From positions 4,134,003 through 4,198,002 of the forward strand of contig CM077831.1 in assembly GCA_039720395.1 (NCBI GenBank): a stretch of 64,000 nucleotides of DNA, written 5' to 3'. Shown piece by piece: positions 46,745 through 56,951 of the stretch. The translations under genes and the position numbers were made by a program. This DNA is from Liquidambar formosana. Taxonomy: Eukaryota; Streptophyta; Magnoliopsida; Saxifragales; Altingiaceae. The notes under the pieces were generated by a model that was given only the letters and a program-made list of their open reading frames with translations, searched no databases and was not told where the DNA came from. Numbering within the stretch: the first letter of the stretch is position 1; every line of letters begins with the position of its first letter.

Positions 46745-47427
46745 TTAGTTATAACCAGAATGGCCATCCATGAATGATAAGATTTCATGTCTGGCCGCTC
46801 GGTCTACTATTAAATATGCTACGGGCATTGGGTACTCATCCTTAGGGGTAGCCAAATTAATATTTCTAAAGTCCACACATACCCTGAGTTTCCCATTCTT
46901 TTTCATTACTGGGACTACATTAGAAATCCAATCAGCGTACCTTATGGGTTGGATGAACCCAGCTTTCAACAGCCTTTTGATCTCCTCTTTGATTATTTAA
47001 GTGACTTCCACTGTCATCCTCCTTGGGGCTGTTTGTACGGCTTGAACCCTGACTTCACCGGTAAGCGATGTTCCACCAACTTCCGATCCAACCCTGGCAT
47101 CTCATGGTAATTCCATGCAAAACAATCTCGGTATTCTTTGAGTAGGGCTACCAATTCCTTCTTGAATTCCTCTGGCAGCAACTGGCTAATGAATGTTGGC
47201 TTCTTGTCGCCTTCATCTCCTAGGTTGACTTCTTCTAGAGGATCCTGGACGTCGGCCTTCAGGTCATCCATTTTGGCCGGTGCTGCTTCCAATTCCTCTA
47301 AACCAATCATGTCTTCTTCCTCGAGTTCTTGTCCATCTTCTTCGGTGACGCATTCAGCCTCAGTAATATCATAGAGGCTTTTTTCAGTGGCGTAAACCAA
47401 GAGCTTTCGAGACAAGGTCGCCATCAA
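46745..47427 (-). pseudogene. Gypsy-B RT N-terminal part and protease-RT linker
   Basis: Two open pieces. 47014-47427 is acidic, then D-C-F-A-W-N-Y-H-E-M-P-G-L and V-E-H-R-L-P-V-K. 46745-46969 is K-A-G-F-I-Q-P-I, W-I-S-N-V-V-P-V-M-K-K-N-G, L-R-V-C-V-D-F-R-N-I-N. The two are separated by a stop and frame problem near 46970-47013. The order matches Tat pol. Confidence 0.85.
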
Positions 47428-47462
47428 CCTATCTCACTCAACTTCTTGAGGGTGCACTGACA

Positions 47463-48060
47463 TTACAACACTTCCTCGATTATACAACTAGGCTTCGGCC
47501 TATATGGGATCAACACATTAGGCCATTGTACCTCTTGAAATACTCTCTCCACTGCTTTCTTTGGGAACAAATCAGATTTACTGGTTACAGGTTGTGGCGT
47601 CCCGTATTTATCTTCTTTGGTAAAGGTTATCGGGCCAACTTCCTCACCGTATAGATGTGCCTCTGCCATGTTTGACATTGCCAAGAACGGTCTTTGATCT
47701 GCCCAAACAATCTCCACTTTGTCTCCATTCCAGAACACTAAGAATTGGTGTAAAGATAATGGGATACACTAATTTGAGTGTATCTAGTCACGACCTAAAA
47801 AAGTGTCGTATGACGAGGAAGAATCCACTACGAAGAAGGCAGATAAGCATTCCTTATTACCCACAGCCAGTGACACCGGCAGAATTCCTTTGGTCCTTGT
47901 TATACCCCCTGTGAAATTGGCTACAATTACCTCCAAAGGAATCAGATCGCTCTCTGTCTTCCCCAATTTTCTTAACATGCCCATTGGGAGGATGTTCACT
48001 ACTGCTCTATTATCCACTAACACTCAGCTCACAGGGCTTCCGTTCAAGTGAAGTTTGATA
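47463..48060 (-). pseudogene. Gypsy-B aspartic protease and following linker
   Basis: The frame 47784-48023 holds the retropepsin-like region: V-D-N-R-A-V-V-N-I-L-P, where the family has V-D-x-G-(S/A), so the catalytic D-S/T-G triad is damaged. A TGA sits just upstream where Arg is usual (CGA to TGA). Later comes Y-D-x-x-L-G-R-D. The second piece 47463-47738 has W-A-D-Q-R-P-F-L and is the spacer toward RT. Protease would cut Gag-Pol. Confidence 0.75.
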
Positions 48061-48862
48061 TATAATGGCTTCAGGTGCTGGGTTATTTTCTCTGCTGGCT
48101 TTTCTAGGACTATCTTTCCTACTCCTTTTTCCCCTGTCTCAACCACCGCACTCACTAAGGCTGCTGGCTAGTCATTTGCATCCTCCACGTCACCTGCTAT
48201 GCAAACTTTTTGCCCACTCTTGGCCTGAAAGGTTGCCGGGAGAGTAAATACCATGTTGCATCCTAGAACTAGTGGTAGTGAACCGAATTGGATGCTGTAA
48301 GAATCTCCAACACTCTCATCTGGAACTTCTCCCTCTGCAGCTACTTCTTCTAGCTGTGTATCTTTATTTTCAAGTTCAATGACTTGCTCAACCTTCTTGC
48401 CATGTGGTTGCTCTTCTTACCACCTTCTAGCCGCTACTCTGTACCACTGCATCCTTCTTTTCTGAGTTCTTGTGGCTGGCAACAAGAACTTTGGGTGCTG
48501 CAACCTGCTCCATACATCTGGCCTGACCAATGGTGGTTTTATCATCCTCGGCTTGCTGGAGGTTTCTCCTTTTGTTGCTTTGAATGTGCCCCTGTGTACA
48601 GGTGTTTCTTACTCTGCCTCAAACGTCCTTCGCACTACCAGTGATGGACCCTATTGATTTTGGACTTTCTGCCAAGTCCACTTTTTTACAAGCCATTGCA
48701 CAGCGATAGAACAGGACTCCTGCATTGATGACATAAGTTGTGTTGGTGATGATGAATAAGCCTGTTCCTCTTGTAAGGTGCTTTAATTCTTGGATTCTCT
48801 ACTGGTTGGCTGCTCCTAGTTACAGGCAATCTCCTTACATCAGCAACTGTCACTCTAGATTT
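48061..48862 (-). pseudogene. Gypsy-B gag-protease spacer, heavily broken
   Basis: No long frame. Translated fragments on the minus strand (for example a H-H-H-Q-H-N-L-C-H-Q-C-R-type stretch near 48690-48760) suggest former coding sequence between gag and protease. Plus-strand ORFs here are shadows. Confidence 0.5.
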
Positions 48863-50605
48863 TTATGGCGGATGCCCCTCGATGCCTTCCACTTCAAAGG
48901 TTAGCGCCCCATCAGCAATAGCCTTTTGCACCAAATCTTTGAAAACCCAACAATGAGAGGTATCGTGGGTTTTAACTTCGTGCCATCTGCAAAACGATTG
49001 CTCCATGGTTGCTTCTTTGCATCCAACTGGTATGGCGATAAATCTAGTGGCCAGTAGATGATCAAAGATGTCATCGGCCTTTGACTCATCGAAGTCGTAT
49101 TCTTTAGATGGTCTCAGATATGGAAAAGGCCGATTGGCCTCTCTTTGTTTTTCTTCACCTCGGCCAGCCAGACTCCTCAGGTCAACAGCCACCATGTTCA
49201 TGCCTACCATTGACACAAATGGGTCTATCTCAACGACCATTTCGTCCTTGGCTTTTTCTAGGAACCTTAGCATTCCCCTCTCAATGTTTTCCCGTATCAC
49301 ATTTCGAAAAATCACACAATTGTTAGTAGTATGTGACTTAACACCATGCCATTTGCAAAATTGATCAGCATTAGTTGGTATGCTGTGCCCTGCCAATAAC
49401 TTAATATATTTAGCAGCTAAAAGATGATCGAAAATTTCACTGGCTTTTATGATATCGAAAGTGTATTTTCTACCACCATCCATTACTGTTCTTTTTATAT
49501 TTTGGGACGGTGGGATTTCTACTTCTTTTTTCAATAAGGCAGGACATATCATTGGCTTTTGGCCAATAACCTCTGCCAAATCAAGCTCATAATTGGGATC
49601 TTGGCAGTAAGTCCCAAAAGAAGAGTTCCTTCTTTGCTCTTCCTCTTTTAAAAGCCTCTCATACCTAGAGGCATGCATAGATAGCTCATAGAGATCAACA
49701 AAACTTATTCCCTCGAACTTTTTACGGAGCTCAAACTCAAGGCCGTTTTGGGCTAACCTCACGAACTCATGTTCGGGCAGGGTAACACGGCACCTGGTTT
49801 TGGCTTTCTTAAACCTGGCAAGATATTGTTCAGCAGTCTCTCCAGATATCTTCCTAAACCTAGATAGATCGGCCATGGTTATCTCGGGCTCCGATCTATG
49901 GTAATGCAAATGGAAAAGTGACTCCAATTCTGTCCATGTGTTGAAGGACTTAGGTGGTAGAGTAATGTACCAAGAGAAAGCATCACCTGTCAAAGAGTTA
50001 ACAAATAATCGCAGTTTGTAATAATCATTGTTAGCCAATTCCCCACATTGGATTGTGAAACGGCCAATGTGTTCCACTGTAGACCATCGCTCTCCTTCCC
50101 CTGAAAACAAAGTGAAATCTGGACACCTAAACCCCCTAGGGAATTCATGGTAACGGTCTATCCACTCCGGATATGGCTTCTTATAAACTGGTCTGTTAGC
50201 CCGAGGAGCCCCATCTGCATGTTTTTGTATTATATTCAAGACCTCATTACGATCTATGAGACTATTTACAGGCTGTGCGTGGCCTCCTTGGCCAAATGCC
50301 TGCCCATAATTTTCTAAAGGTGGATTTATATAACAATTTCCAGATGGTCTAGGAAAGACATTGGGTTGGCCATAAGGCATAGGTTGGTTATAGTACCCCA
50401 TGGGTGGCCTGTTATCAAACCTTTGGCCATACTCCACATGCGGTTGACTTCTATTTGCCCTAAAATTGCCCTCATACAATGGATTTATTACACCCTCAGG
50501 CTCTTTTCCTTTTCCGAAACCTTGACCATGGACAGCCATGTTCTGGCCGTTGGTCTGATTAAAATTACAGCCGAATTGATCAGCACTGTTGAAGCCATAA
50601 TTCAC
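48863..50605 (-). pseudogene. Gypsy-B gag, main open part (580 codons)
   Basis: Capsid/nucleocapsid protein of a Tat-type element. Residues 1-130 are N/G/P/Q-rich. The Retrotrans_gag region lies about 150-330 (L-R-L-F-V-N-S-L-T-G-D-A-F-S-W-Y, then W-x-x-L-E-S-L-F-H-x-H-Y). Two C-x2-H-x4-H-x4-C knuckles lie at 417-430 and 539-552, each preceded by an I-F-D-H-L-L-A module (390-396, 513-519). The first Met of this ORF is internal: the true gag begins at 51072, where stops separate it from this part. Confidence 0.88.
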
Positions 50606-51072
50606 ACTGTTTTTCTTGCCCCCTCCCCATTGGGAAGTCTCGACCTTATCTAACTAGCCGTTTCTAAAAGGTGGTGGGACATACACCTTCTCATCCTCAG
50701 GCCGTTGGCCTAAGACATTTATCTAAGGGACAAATCCCTCTTGAGACTTTTGTGAAACACTATAGTCACCTGGCCCTAGTTCTTTAACATGTTTCTCCCG
50801 TCTTAACCCATTTTGATTGTTCAAGGTGGATACTAATATGGCCAATTGATCACATAGTGTGTCCAGCTTGTCCAGTTTATCTAACTTGCTACCCAACGCA
50901 TCAATCTTTGATCCTAAGGGAGGGTAGAAAACCCATGCATCAACTCTGAAATTTCTCTAATGGTCTCATCTGCTATAAAATTTTCTTTCAGCAGATATTC
51001 TTCCTGATGTGATTCCTCTGTTGGCGGCTAGCCATCAGAGGTTCCTATGGTACTCCTTGTTTTTCTTGACAT
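50606..51072 (-). pseudogene. Gypsy-B gag N-terminus, with stops
   Basis: ATG at 51072, 13 bases after the PBS. TAG stops at 51028-51030, 50723-50725 and 50654-50656, and at least one frameshift near 50900. The D-E-K-V-Y-V-P-P-P-F-R and G-G-G-K-K motifs match the N-terminal gag-like ORF of Gypsy-C (D-E-V-Y-V-P-P-L-F-R ... G-G-G-G-K-K), which confirms the reading. Confidence 0.72.
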
Positions 51073-51084
51073 TGTGCTTACCCT

Positions 51085-51102
51085 GTCCCACCGGGCGTGC
51101 CA
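51085..51102 (-). promoter_or_regulatory. Primer binding site of Gypsy-B
   Basis: Minus strand TGGCACGCCCGGTGGGAC, six bases from the LTR end at 51109. Confidence 0.75.
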
Positions 51103-51108
51103 AAAAGG

Positions 51109-51931
51109 TGTCCACACTAAAAATGTTGCAGGCGTGCCAAGGCTTGAAAGCCTAAAGATCGTGTGACCATGACCCCTCAACACCTCCTAGGCCGTTGAAT
51201 TCAAGGCCGTTGGCCCCGAATGCCTATTCGGTCACTGATGCGATTGAAATTGAAATAAAATGTGGATCAAGCGATTGATGAGAGATAGGGGTTCTTCTCT
51301 CTGTGGTTCGAAATTAAGCTAATGATTCTAACTTAAACTAATGTCTAATGTAAACAGAATTTATCACAATATATCCGAAAGAATTGCAAGGAAAAAATAC
51401 TTCATTTAATGAATAAAACTTACAGAAATCAGCAAAGTATCTAAATGATCGAAATCCGATCCAAGTAGGAAACAAACAAGATTGCTAAGAAGCTACTAAC
51501 AGAATTGAATTTGAGAAAAAGCTAAGAAGCTAAGTTGAATAAAATTGAATTTCCTGAGTAGGATTTGTGTGTTGGTTGTGGAACCCTTTCCTTAGTCTTC
51601 TCCCTCATCTTTTATACAGTATCAGGCTAAAATCCCACATACGTGTCTCCTTTGTAGCAACTGCCATGGTGGTGGTATTAGCGGACTTCACTCCAACTGC
51701 AATCTTCGTCCCAAACAGCTCTAGTCTCAACCCCACTATCCTGGTCGTGGCAAACTCTATTAACCCACTTCCCTTATTTTTCTCACAACTTCCCTTTTGA
51801 CGTGGTCAAAGTTTATCCCCTTTCAACTAACTCCCTTCAGCCTCTTCATCCTATCTGGCAAGACTTATCCACGTGGCTCTTCTTTAAAAAACATTTCCAA
51901 TCCTGACAAAGTCACATTTTAGGCAAAAACA
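51109..51931 (-). repeat. 5' LTR of Gypsy-B (823 bp)
   Basis: Plus strand TGTCCACACT...GGCAAAAACA; TATA box at 51609-51616 on the minus strand. Partner of 39650-40473. Followed by CCAAG, a one-base variant of the left flank CCAGG. Confidence 0.93.
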
Positions 51932-51995
51932 CCAAGCATTCACTTATTTTAGAATAATAGAATTATCGTTTTATTATTTCCCTCGTTCCAACTTC

Positions 51996-52000
51996 GTAAC
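51996..52000. repeat. TSD (GTAAC), left side of Gypsy-C
   Basis: Identical to 55185-55189 on the right side. Confidence 0.93.
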
Positions 52001-52893
52001 TGTTCGCACTAAAAACTGTATTCTGAGGCCGATGGATTATTGTGGGCGTGCTAGGGCCAAGTTTAGCCCGAAGTTGTGCGTACCCAACCTCTTATGATTT
52101 GAGAATGGATTGTTAAGCGATTGCAAAAGGAAAAGGGGTTCTTCCTTTAAAGTTCTGGCGTGAATGTCACAAAAAGAAACAAGAAAACATGTAAATATCA
52201 AACTTAAATGAAAAGAGTTGAGAACACATTACCAGCCATGATTTAAAAATGAAACCCACAAAGCTTGAATTCCAAATACGAACCACAAGTAATTACAACA
52301 CAAGATTGTTTGCAAGATTAAAAAGAAACTGATTACAAGAAAGATTTTTGAAAGTTAATCTAATTTAAAGCTACTCCTATGATTGAAAGATCCTGAGAAG
52401 GATTGGTGGTTGTGAAACCTTTTCTTCATCTTCATTTCTTAAATTTATAGGAAAATAGTCCACTTCAACTGCTTGGAAGTTACCAGCAGTTTTCCCCGAC
52501 CTGCAAATTCGCCTCAACCTCCATGATCATAAAACAGTTTTTGTCAGCCTGTAGTAACACGCCATGTGTTCCTTCATCATTGAAAACCATCATCTCCATG
52601 TTTGCAAACACAACACCAGGTGATCCCACATCTTCCAACTGCTACTCCACTAACTTCCCTATGATTTTAGCAATAGCCCATAACTTCCTCATGACCCACT
52701 TTCCCTTGTTTTTCTTCATGTTAGCAACAGCCCCTATTTTTCAGCCCCATGCTCTGTTTTTCTTCACGTTTTGTAACTTCCTTGTGCAACAACAAGTGCA
52801 AGAATTTGCACTCTGCCACATGGATTCATGTTTTTAGTCAAAACCTCCAACCAATGAGCTCCTCCTGCCAAAAATTCAAAATTGGCGGAAACA
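52001..52893 (-). repeat. 3' LTR of Gypsy-C (893 bp)
   Basis: TGTTCGCACT...GGCGGAAACA on the plus strand, preceded by GTAAC, followed inward by a GAGGGGGCAAAG purine tract on the minus strand. Small ORFs in it are repeated in the partner LTR and are not genes. Confidence 0.94.
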
Positions 52894-53176
52894 CTTTGCC
52901 CCCTCATCATCTATTTTTGAAAAAGGTTTGAAATGATTGATGATGAAAACCCCCTGGTGCGTGGCCTGATAACAATAAATTAGAGTTATTTTCTTCGGCC
53001 TGCAAAAACAAAGATACTACAATGAATCCTTCAGTCTCTAAGACCGAAGATACATTATGCCCACTTCTTTTGGCCTGAGATTGTTTCTATAGTATTTTGA
53101 TAATTCTTCGGTCTTAAAGACTGAAGTAACATTTTTGGTTTCTCTCAGGCCTTTGTGATTCCCTTTTCAAACAGGA

Positions 53177-53554
53177 CTATTCGGTCAAAATGACCGTTTT
53201 GGCCATTTCCATTGACCGATAATATTTTGACTTCTTAATCAACCATCTCATTTTTATCATATCCTGATAGCCTCCAGAAGTCCATTCAAGATGCAAGATC
53301 ATAAGAGATAAATAGCTGAACTTCAAATTAAATTCATACTCAAAAGTTCCTCCAATAATATTGAAAATTTTTCCTCGGTCTAAAGAAACTGGAGGATGTT
53401 TTACTTTAATATACTCAAAGATGAGAAGTAAGAATGAGTACTGCTCCCCATAACCTTCATTAAACATATTTTTCTCATCACTTCGATTAAAGATTGAAGG
53501 TTTATAACCAATGCCATTTCCCTGGCCGATGACATCATGTAAGGCCGGTGGCAA
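53177..53554 (-). CDS. Hypothetical 125-codon frame in Gypsy-C
   Basis: Open minus-strand frame beginning M-P-P-A-L-H-D-V-I-G. It lies in the place of the gag body, but I do not see the gag motif F-V-x-S-L-x-G-x-A-x-x-W. It could be the residue of an internal deletion that shifted frames, or non-coding. Confidence 0.3.
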   Translation of the reverse strand: MPPALHDVIGQGNGIGYKPSIFNRSDEKNMFNEGYGEQYSFLLLIFEYIKVKHPPVSLDRGKIFNIIGGTFEYEFNLKFSYLSLMILHLEWTSGGYQDMIKMRWLIKKSKYYRSMEMAKTVILTE

Positions 53555-53743
53555 TAAACCCAGGCCGTTATTAAATTCTAACGGCCTTTGTAGAACAATT
53601 TGTGACTCGATTGGAGTCCCGACTCCTTGGGGTTGCCTTTTAGGCTTTAGTGAAACTGGCTCCTAAGTGAATTGATCACTCGGCCTTGAATTTGCCTCAA
53701 ATAAAGGATTTACAACTCCTTTAACTTCTTCTTTTTCAAGAGC

Positions 53744-54262
53744 CTAAACAACAACATCGTTATGAAAATTACTACGGCCTGAAACTTCCTGGCCATTTAA
53801 ATTACAAAACTTCTTGCCCCCTCCCCCCTGGGAAGTCTCAATCACTGGTTGGTCTATTTGACCAGCCCTAAAAAGTGGAGGCACATAAACTTCATCAGGC
53901 CGAGGAAGTGGTGACCCTGAAGAAGGATTGACAACATTCACCCCACTCGCCTTTTCTTGGCTTGAGTCTGTAGGACTCTTACTTAGTTTTTCTTTGTCTA
54001 AGAGTGCTTGAATAGCATTGGTCAGCAAACCCAGTGCCGATTCAGTTTTAGATGCTGAAATTTCACTTCTTTTAATAGATTCTTTAACTGAAATCACAAG
54101 GCCTTGTATGGCCTCAAACATATCCTTGACGGAATTATCCAACTTTTCTAATATGGAGAACTCCCTAACAGGGACATCCTCAAGTGGGGCTTCCTCCTCA
54201 GAAGGTCGTTGCCCTTCCAAGGCGCTTCCAGTTGCACGAGTGTTTCTTTTCGACATTGACAC
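53744..54262 (-). CDS. Gag N-terminus-like protein of Gypsy-C (172 aa)
   Basis: Starts five bases after the PBS with M-S-M-S-K-R-N-T-R. The middle (about residues 35-95) is predicted helical, with heptad-like leucines. The end carries Y-V-P-P-L-F-R and G-G-G-G-K-K, which match the broken N-terminus of Gypsy-B gag (50606-51072). It lacks the capsid core and zinc knuckle. It may help packaging or simply preserve cis signals. Intact frame, young element; expression unknown. Confidence 0.6.
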   Translation of the reverse strand: MSMSKRNTRATGSALEGQRPSEEEAPLEDVPVREFSILEKLDNSVKDMFEAIQGLVISVKESIKRSEISASKTESALGLLTNAIQALLDKEKLSKSPTDSSQEKASGVNVVNPSSGSPLPRPDEVYVPPLFRAGQIDQPVIETSQGGGGKKFCNLNGQEVSGRSNFHNDVVV

Positions 54263-54267
54263 CTACG

Positions 54268-54285
54268 GTCCCATCGGGCGTGCCA
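54268..54285 (-). promoter_or_regulatory. Primer binding site of Gypsy-C
   Basis: Minus strand TGGCACGCCCGATGGGAC, six bases from the LTR end, one base different from Gypsy-B. Confidence 0.75.
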
Positions 54286-54291
54286 AAATGG

Positions 54292-55184
54292 TGTTCGCAC
54301 TAAAAACTGTATTCTGAGGCCGATAGATTATTGCGGGCGTGCCAGGGCCAAGTTCAGCCCGAAGTTGTGCGTACACGACCCCTTATGATTTGAGAATGGA
54401 TTGTTAAGCGATTGCAAAAGGAAACGGGGTTCTTCCTTTAAAGTTCTGGCGTGAATGTCACAAAAAGAAACAAGAAAACATGTAAATATCAAACTTAAAT
54501 GAAAAGAGTTGAGAACACATTATCAGCCATGATTTAAAAATGAAACCCACAAAGCTTGAATTCCAAATACGAACCACAAGTAATTACAGCACAAGATTGT
54601 TTGCAAGATTAAAAAGAAACTGATTACAAGAAAGATTTTTGAAAGTTAATCTAATTTAAAGCTACTCCTATGATTGAAAGATCCTGAGAAGGATTGGTGG
54701 TTGTGGAACCTTTTCTTCATCTTCATTTCTTAAATTTATAGGAAAATAGTCCACTTCAACTGCTTGGAAGTTACCAGCAGTTTTCCCCGACCTGCAAATT
54801 CGCCTCAACCTCCATGATCATAAAACAGTTTTTGTCAGCCTGTAGTAACACGCCATGTGTTCCTTCATCATTGAAAACCATCATCTCCATGTTTGCAAAC
54901 ACAACACCAGGTGATCCCACATCTTCCAACCGCTACTCCACTAACTTCCCTATGATTTTAGCAATAGCCCATAACTTCCTCATGACCCACTTTCCCTTGT
55001 TTTTCTTCATGTTAGCAACAGCCCCTATTTTTCAACCGCATGCTCTGTTTTTCTTTACGTTTTGTAACTTCCTTGTGCAACAACAGGTGCAAGAATTTGC
55101 ACTCTGCCACATGGATTCATGTTTTTATTCAAAACCTCCAACCAATGAGTTCCTTCTGCCAAAAATTCAAAATTGGCGGAAACA
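54292..55184 (-). repeat. 5' LTR of Gypsy-C (893 bp)
   Basis: Partner of 52001-52893; a TATA-like TATAAATT at 54733-54740 on the minus strand. Followed by GTAAC. Confidence 0.94.
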
Positions 55185-55489
55185 GTAACATATATAGTTT
55201 TAGGCAAATCTAAACCAATATTAAATTAAACGATGCTCACGTGCTAATCTATATGATAACTCTGCGCGGGAAGATCAAAAAAGCTTTTTTATTAGTACGA
55301 GCACTTTCCACTTAAGAAAAACAAATCCTTTGGAAATGATGTCATCTTAAATATATAAAACTATTTTTTTTCAAAATGATGCCGCCAATTCATCTTTATC
55401 TGAGGGTGTACTTACTGTAGGTAAATAGTAACTTGTTATTGCAGGTAAACAGTAATATGTTGAGGTGTCAAACCTTAGCATTTTTCTTT

Positions 55490-55890
55490 TCTTTTTTTTG
55501 TCTTTTGTTCCCCCACTGCCTTTATCTTCTCGGCATTGCCTGAAGGTTTCCACTAGTTAAAAGTATAATCCCACCAGTAAAAATGGTCTCCCGTGGGCAC
55601 GGTATCATGAGCATCTTTTCATTAAAAAAAAATAATAATAATAATAATTTTTTGACTTTGACGACGAAATTTTTTGGCATTTTTCTCTTTTTTTTTTTTT
55701 TTTTTTTTCTTTTCTTTTGTTCCCACTGCCTTTATCTTCCCGCATTGCCCGGGGGTTTCCACTAGTTAAAAGGTATAAACCCACCAGTAAAAACGGTCTC
55801 TCGTGGGCACGGTATCATGAGCATCTTTTCATTATAAAAGTAAAAAAAAAAACACTTTTTGACTTTGACGACGAACTTTTTTTTGAATAC
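55490..55890. repeat. Tandem duplication, period about 208 bp
   Basis: TTTCCACTAGTTAAAA occurs near 55547 and 55756, each followed by CCACCAGTAAAAA, GGGCACGGTATCATGAGCAT and TTTTGACTTTGACGACGAA. Poly-T runs precede both copies. Two units, non-coding. Confidence 0.8.
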
Positions 55891-56197
55891 TTGGTAAGGA
55901 AAGTGTTATAAAGTGTTCAAGTTTTCTGGGCAAGAATATGATACTGGTCAAATTTGGAGGCTTGGACATATCATGAGCTCGTTCAACCAGCTAGGTTGTT
56001 ACAGCTGTCTCTCTGCATTTTTCTGTCATTTGTCTTTTTTGCTTCTGTTTAATTAGTGGAGACTCTTGCTTCAATAAATGTTTACAGATAATACGGCTTC
56101 TATTGGTTGAGTTTGTCTACTTGTCTCTGTGCATATTTTTAGTCGTTCGAGTGTTTTTTGCTTCTGTTTAGTGGGTACATATGTCGCTCAGGACGGA
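55891..56197. other. Gene-free stretch
   Basis: No feature recognised; TTGCTTCTGTTTA repeats loosely near 56040 and 56159. Confidence 0.4.
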
Positions 56198-56518
56198 GTT
56201 AGGATTTATCTCCAATGAAAGTATTGTGCTATAATTCTATAAAGTAGAAATTAGAAACTAAAAGCCTTAGAAAATATTTTTTTGAAAAACTTACGTTTTA
56301 GTAATCATTTTTCAACTTAATACCAAAAAGAAGATTCTTTTGTCAACATTTTTACAAATTGACTATAAATATACTTTAAAATGACTATCATCTTTCTCTT
56401 TTTGGTATTATATTGAGAAATAGTCATCAAATAGGAATATTTCTCCCAAATAAAAAAAAAATTGGTTGAAGCAGTAAGGGCACGTGCCCCCAAAGGCCCC
56501 CCACTGGCTCCGCCCATG
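56198..56518. mobile_element. Possible MITE with GGCGGAGCC-like ends, second copy type
   Basis: Left TCAGGACGGAGTTAGGATTT; the complement of the right end is ATGGGCGGAGCCAGTGGGGG. Interior AT-rich. Resembles the ends of 38415-38922. Confidence 0.35.
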
Positions 56519-56588
56519 TGACTGTCACTCTTGCTTTGTTTAATTTATCTAATATTGTTAGGTTAGGCTAGCTGGAGCTTCTCCCCCT

Positions 56589-56885
56589 AATGTTGTTAGG
56601 TTAGGCTAGCTAGAGCTTGTCTCTAATAATTTTGGTTTTTTTCTTGGCCTGCGGTCTTAGTGGTTTGTCTGGTGGTCTTTTTTATATCTATTGGCTGTCT
56701 CTTGGTCTGAAGTGCTCTTTGGCCTGGGGAGTTTTTCTCTCCCCTAATGTCGTTAGGTTAGGCTAGCTAGAGCCTGTCTCTAATAATTTTGGTTTTAGCT
56801 TGGCCTGCGGTCTTAGTGGTTTGTCTGGTGGTCTTTTTTATATCTATTGGCTGTATCTTGGTCTGGGGTGCTCCTTGGCCTGGGG

Positions 56886-56890
<5 letters not shown>
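56589..56890. repeat. Tandem duplication, period 157 bp
   Basis: AATGTTGTTAGGTTAGGCTA at 56589 and its near copy at 56746; both continue through GGCCTGCGGTCTTAGTGGTT to GGCCTGGGGAGT. A shorter third start lies near 56552. Confidence 0.8.
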
Positions 56891-56950
<60 letters not shown>

Positions 56951-56951
56951 G
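56886..56951. repeat. (CT)n-(TA)n compound microsatellite
   Basis: About 23 CT units run straight into about 10 TA units, followed by a 2x duplication of ATGAGAGAATCGTTCCATT. The opposite-strand frame of repeated Arg-Glu is an artefact. Confidence 0.92.

Larger units (their letters stand above)
39650..51931 (-). mobile_element. Gypsy-B: full-length but decayed Tat-lineage Ty3/gypsy element
   Basis: A 12.3-kb minus-strand element: 5' LTR 51109-51931, PBS 51085-51102, gag from 51072, then protease, RT, RNase H, a second RNase H-like domain and integrase ending near 43960, an antisense PMD gene (40764-43872), PPT 40474-40490 and 3' LTR 39650-40473. The flanks CCAGG (39645-39649) and CCAAG (51932-51936) are a probable TSD with one change. 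Dual RNase H and an extra gene between pol and the 3' LTR are hallmarks of the Tat lineage. Every domain carries stops or shifts. Confidence 0.92.
52001..55184 (-). mobile_element. Gypsy-C: short non-autonomous gypsy element, complete
   Basis: A 3184-bp minus-strand element with 893-bp LTRs (52001-52893 and 54292-55184), PBS 54268-54285, PPT next to 52893, perfect 5-bp TSD GTAAC. The 1.4-kb interior has only two short frames, one gag-like; no protease, RT or integrase. The LTRs differ at about 19 positions by eye (about 2%), with no indel. PBS, PPT and LTR ends (TGTTCGCACTAAAA..., ...GGCGGAAACA) are of the Gypsy-B type, so a Gypsy-B-like partner probably supplied enzymes. Confidence 0.93.

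Noticed and set aside
47138..48657. Plus-strand ORFs in the Gypsy-B pol region
   Set aside because: Shadows of minus-strand pol, whose motifs (V-D-N, E-M-P-G-L, V-E-H-R-L-P) are clear.
52523..52931. 104-codon ORF repeated at 54814-55188
   Set aside because: Both lie in the Gypsy-C LTR pair; repetition reflects LTR duplication.
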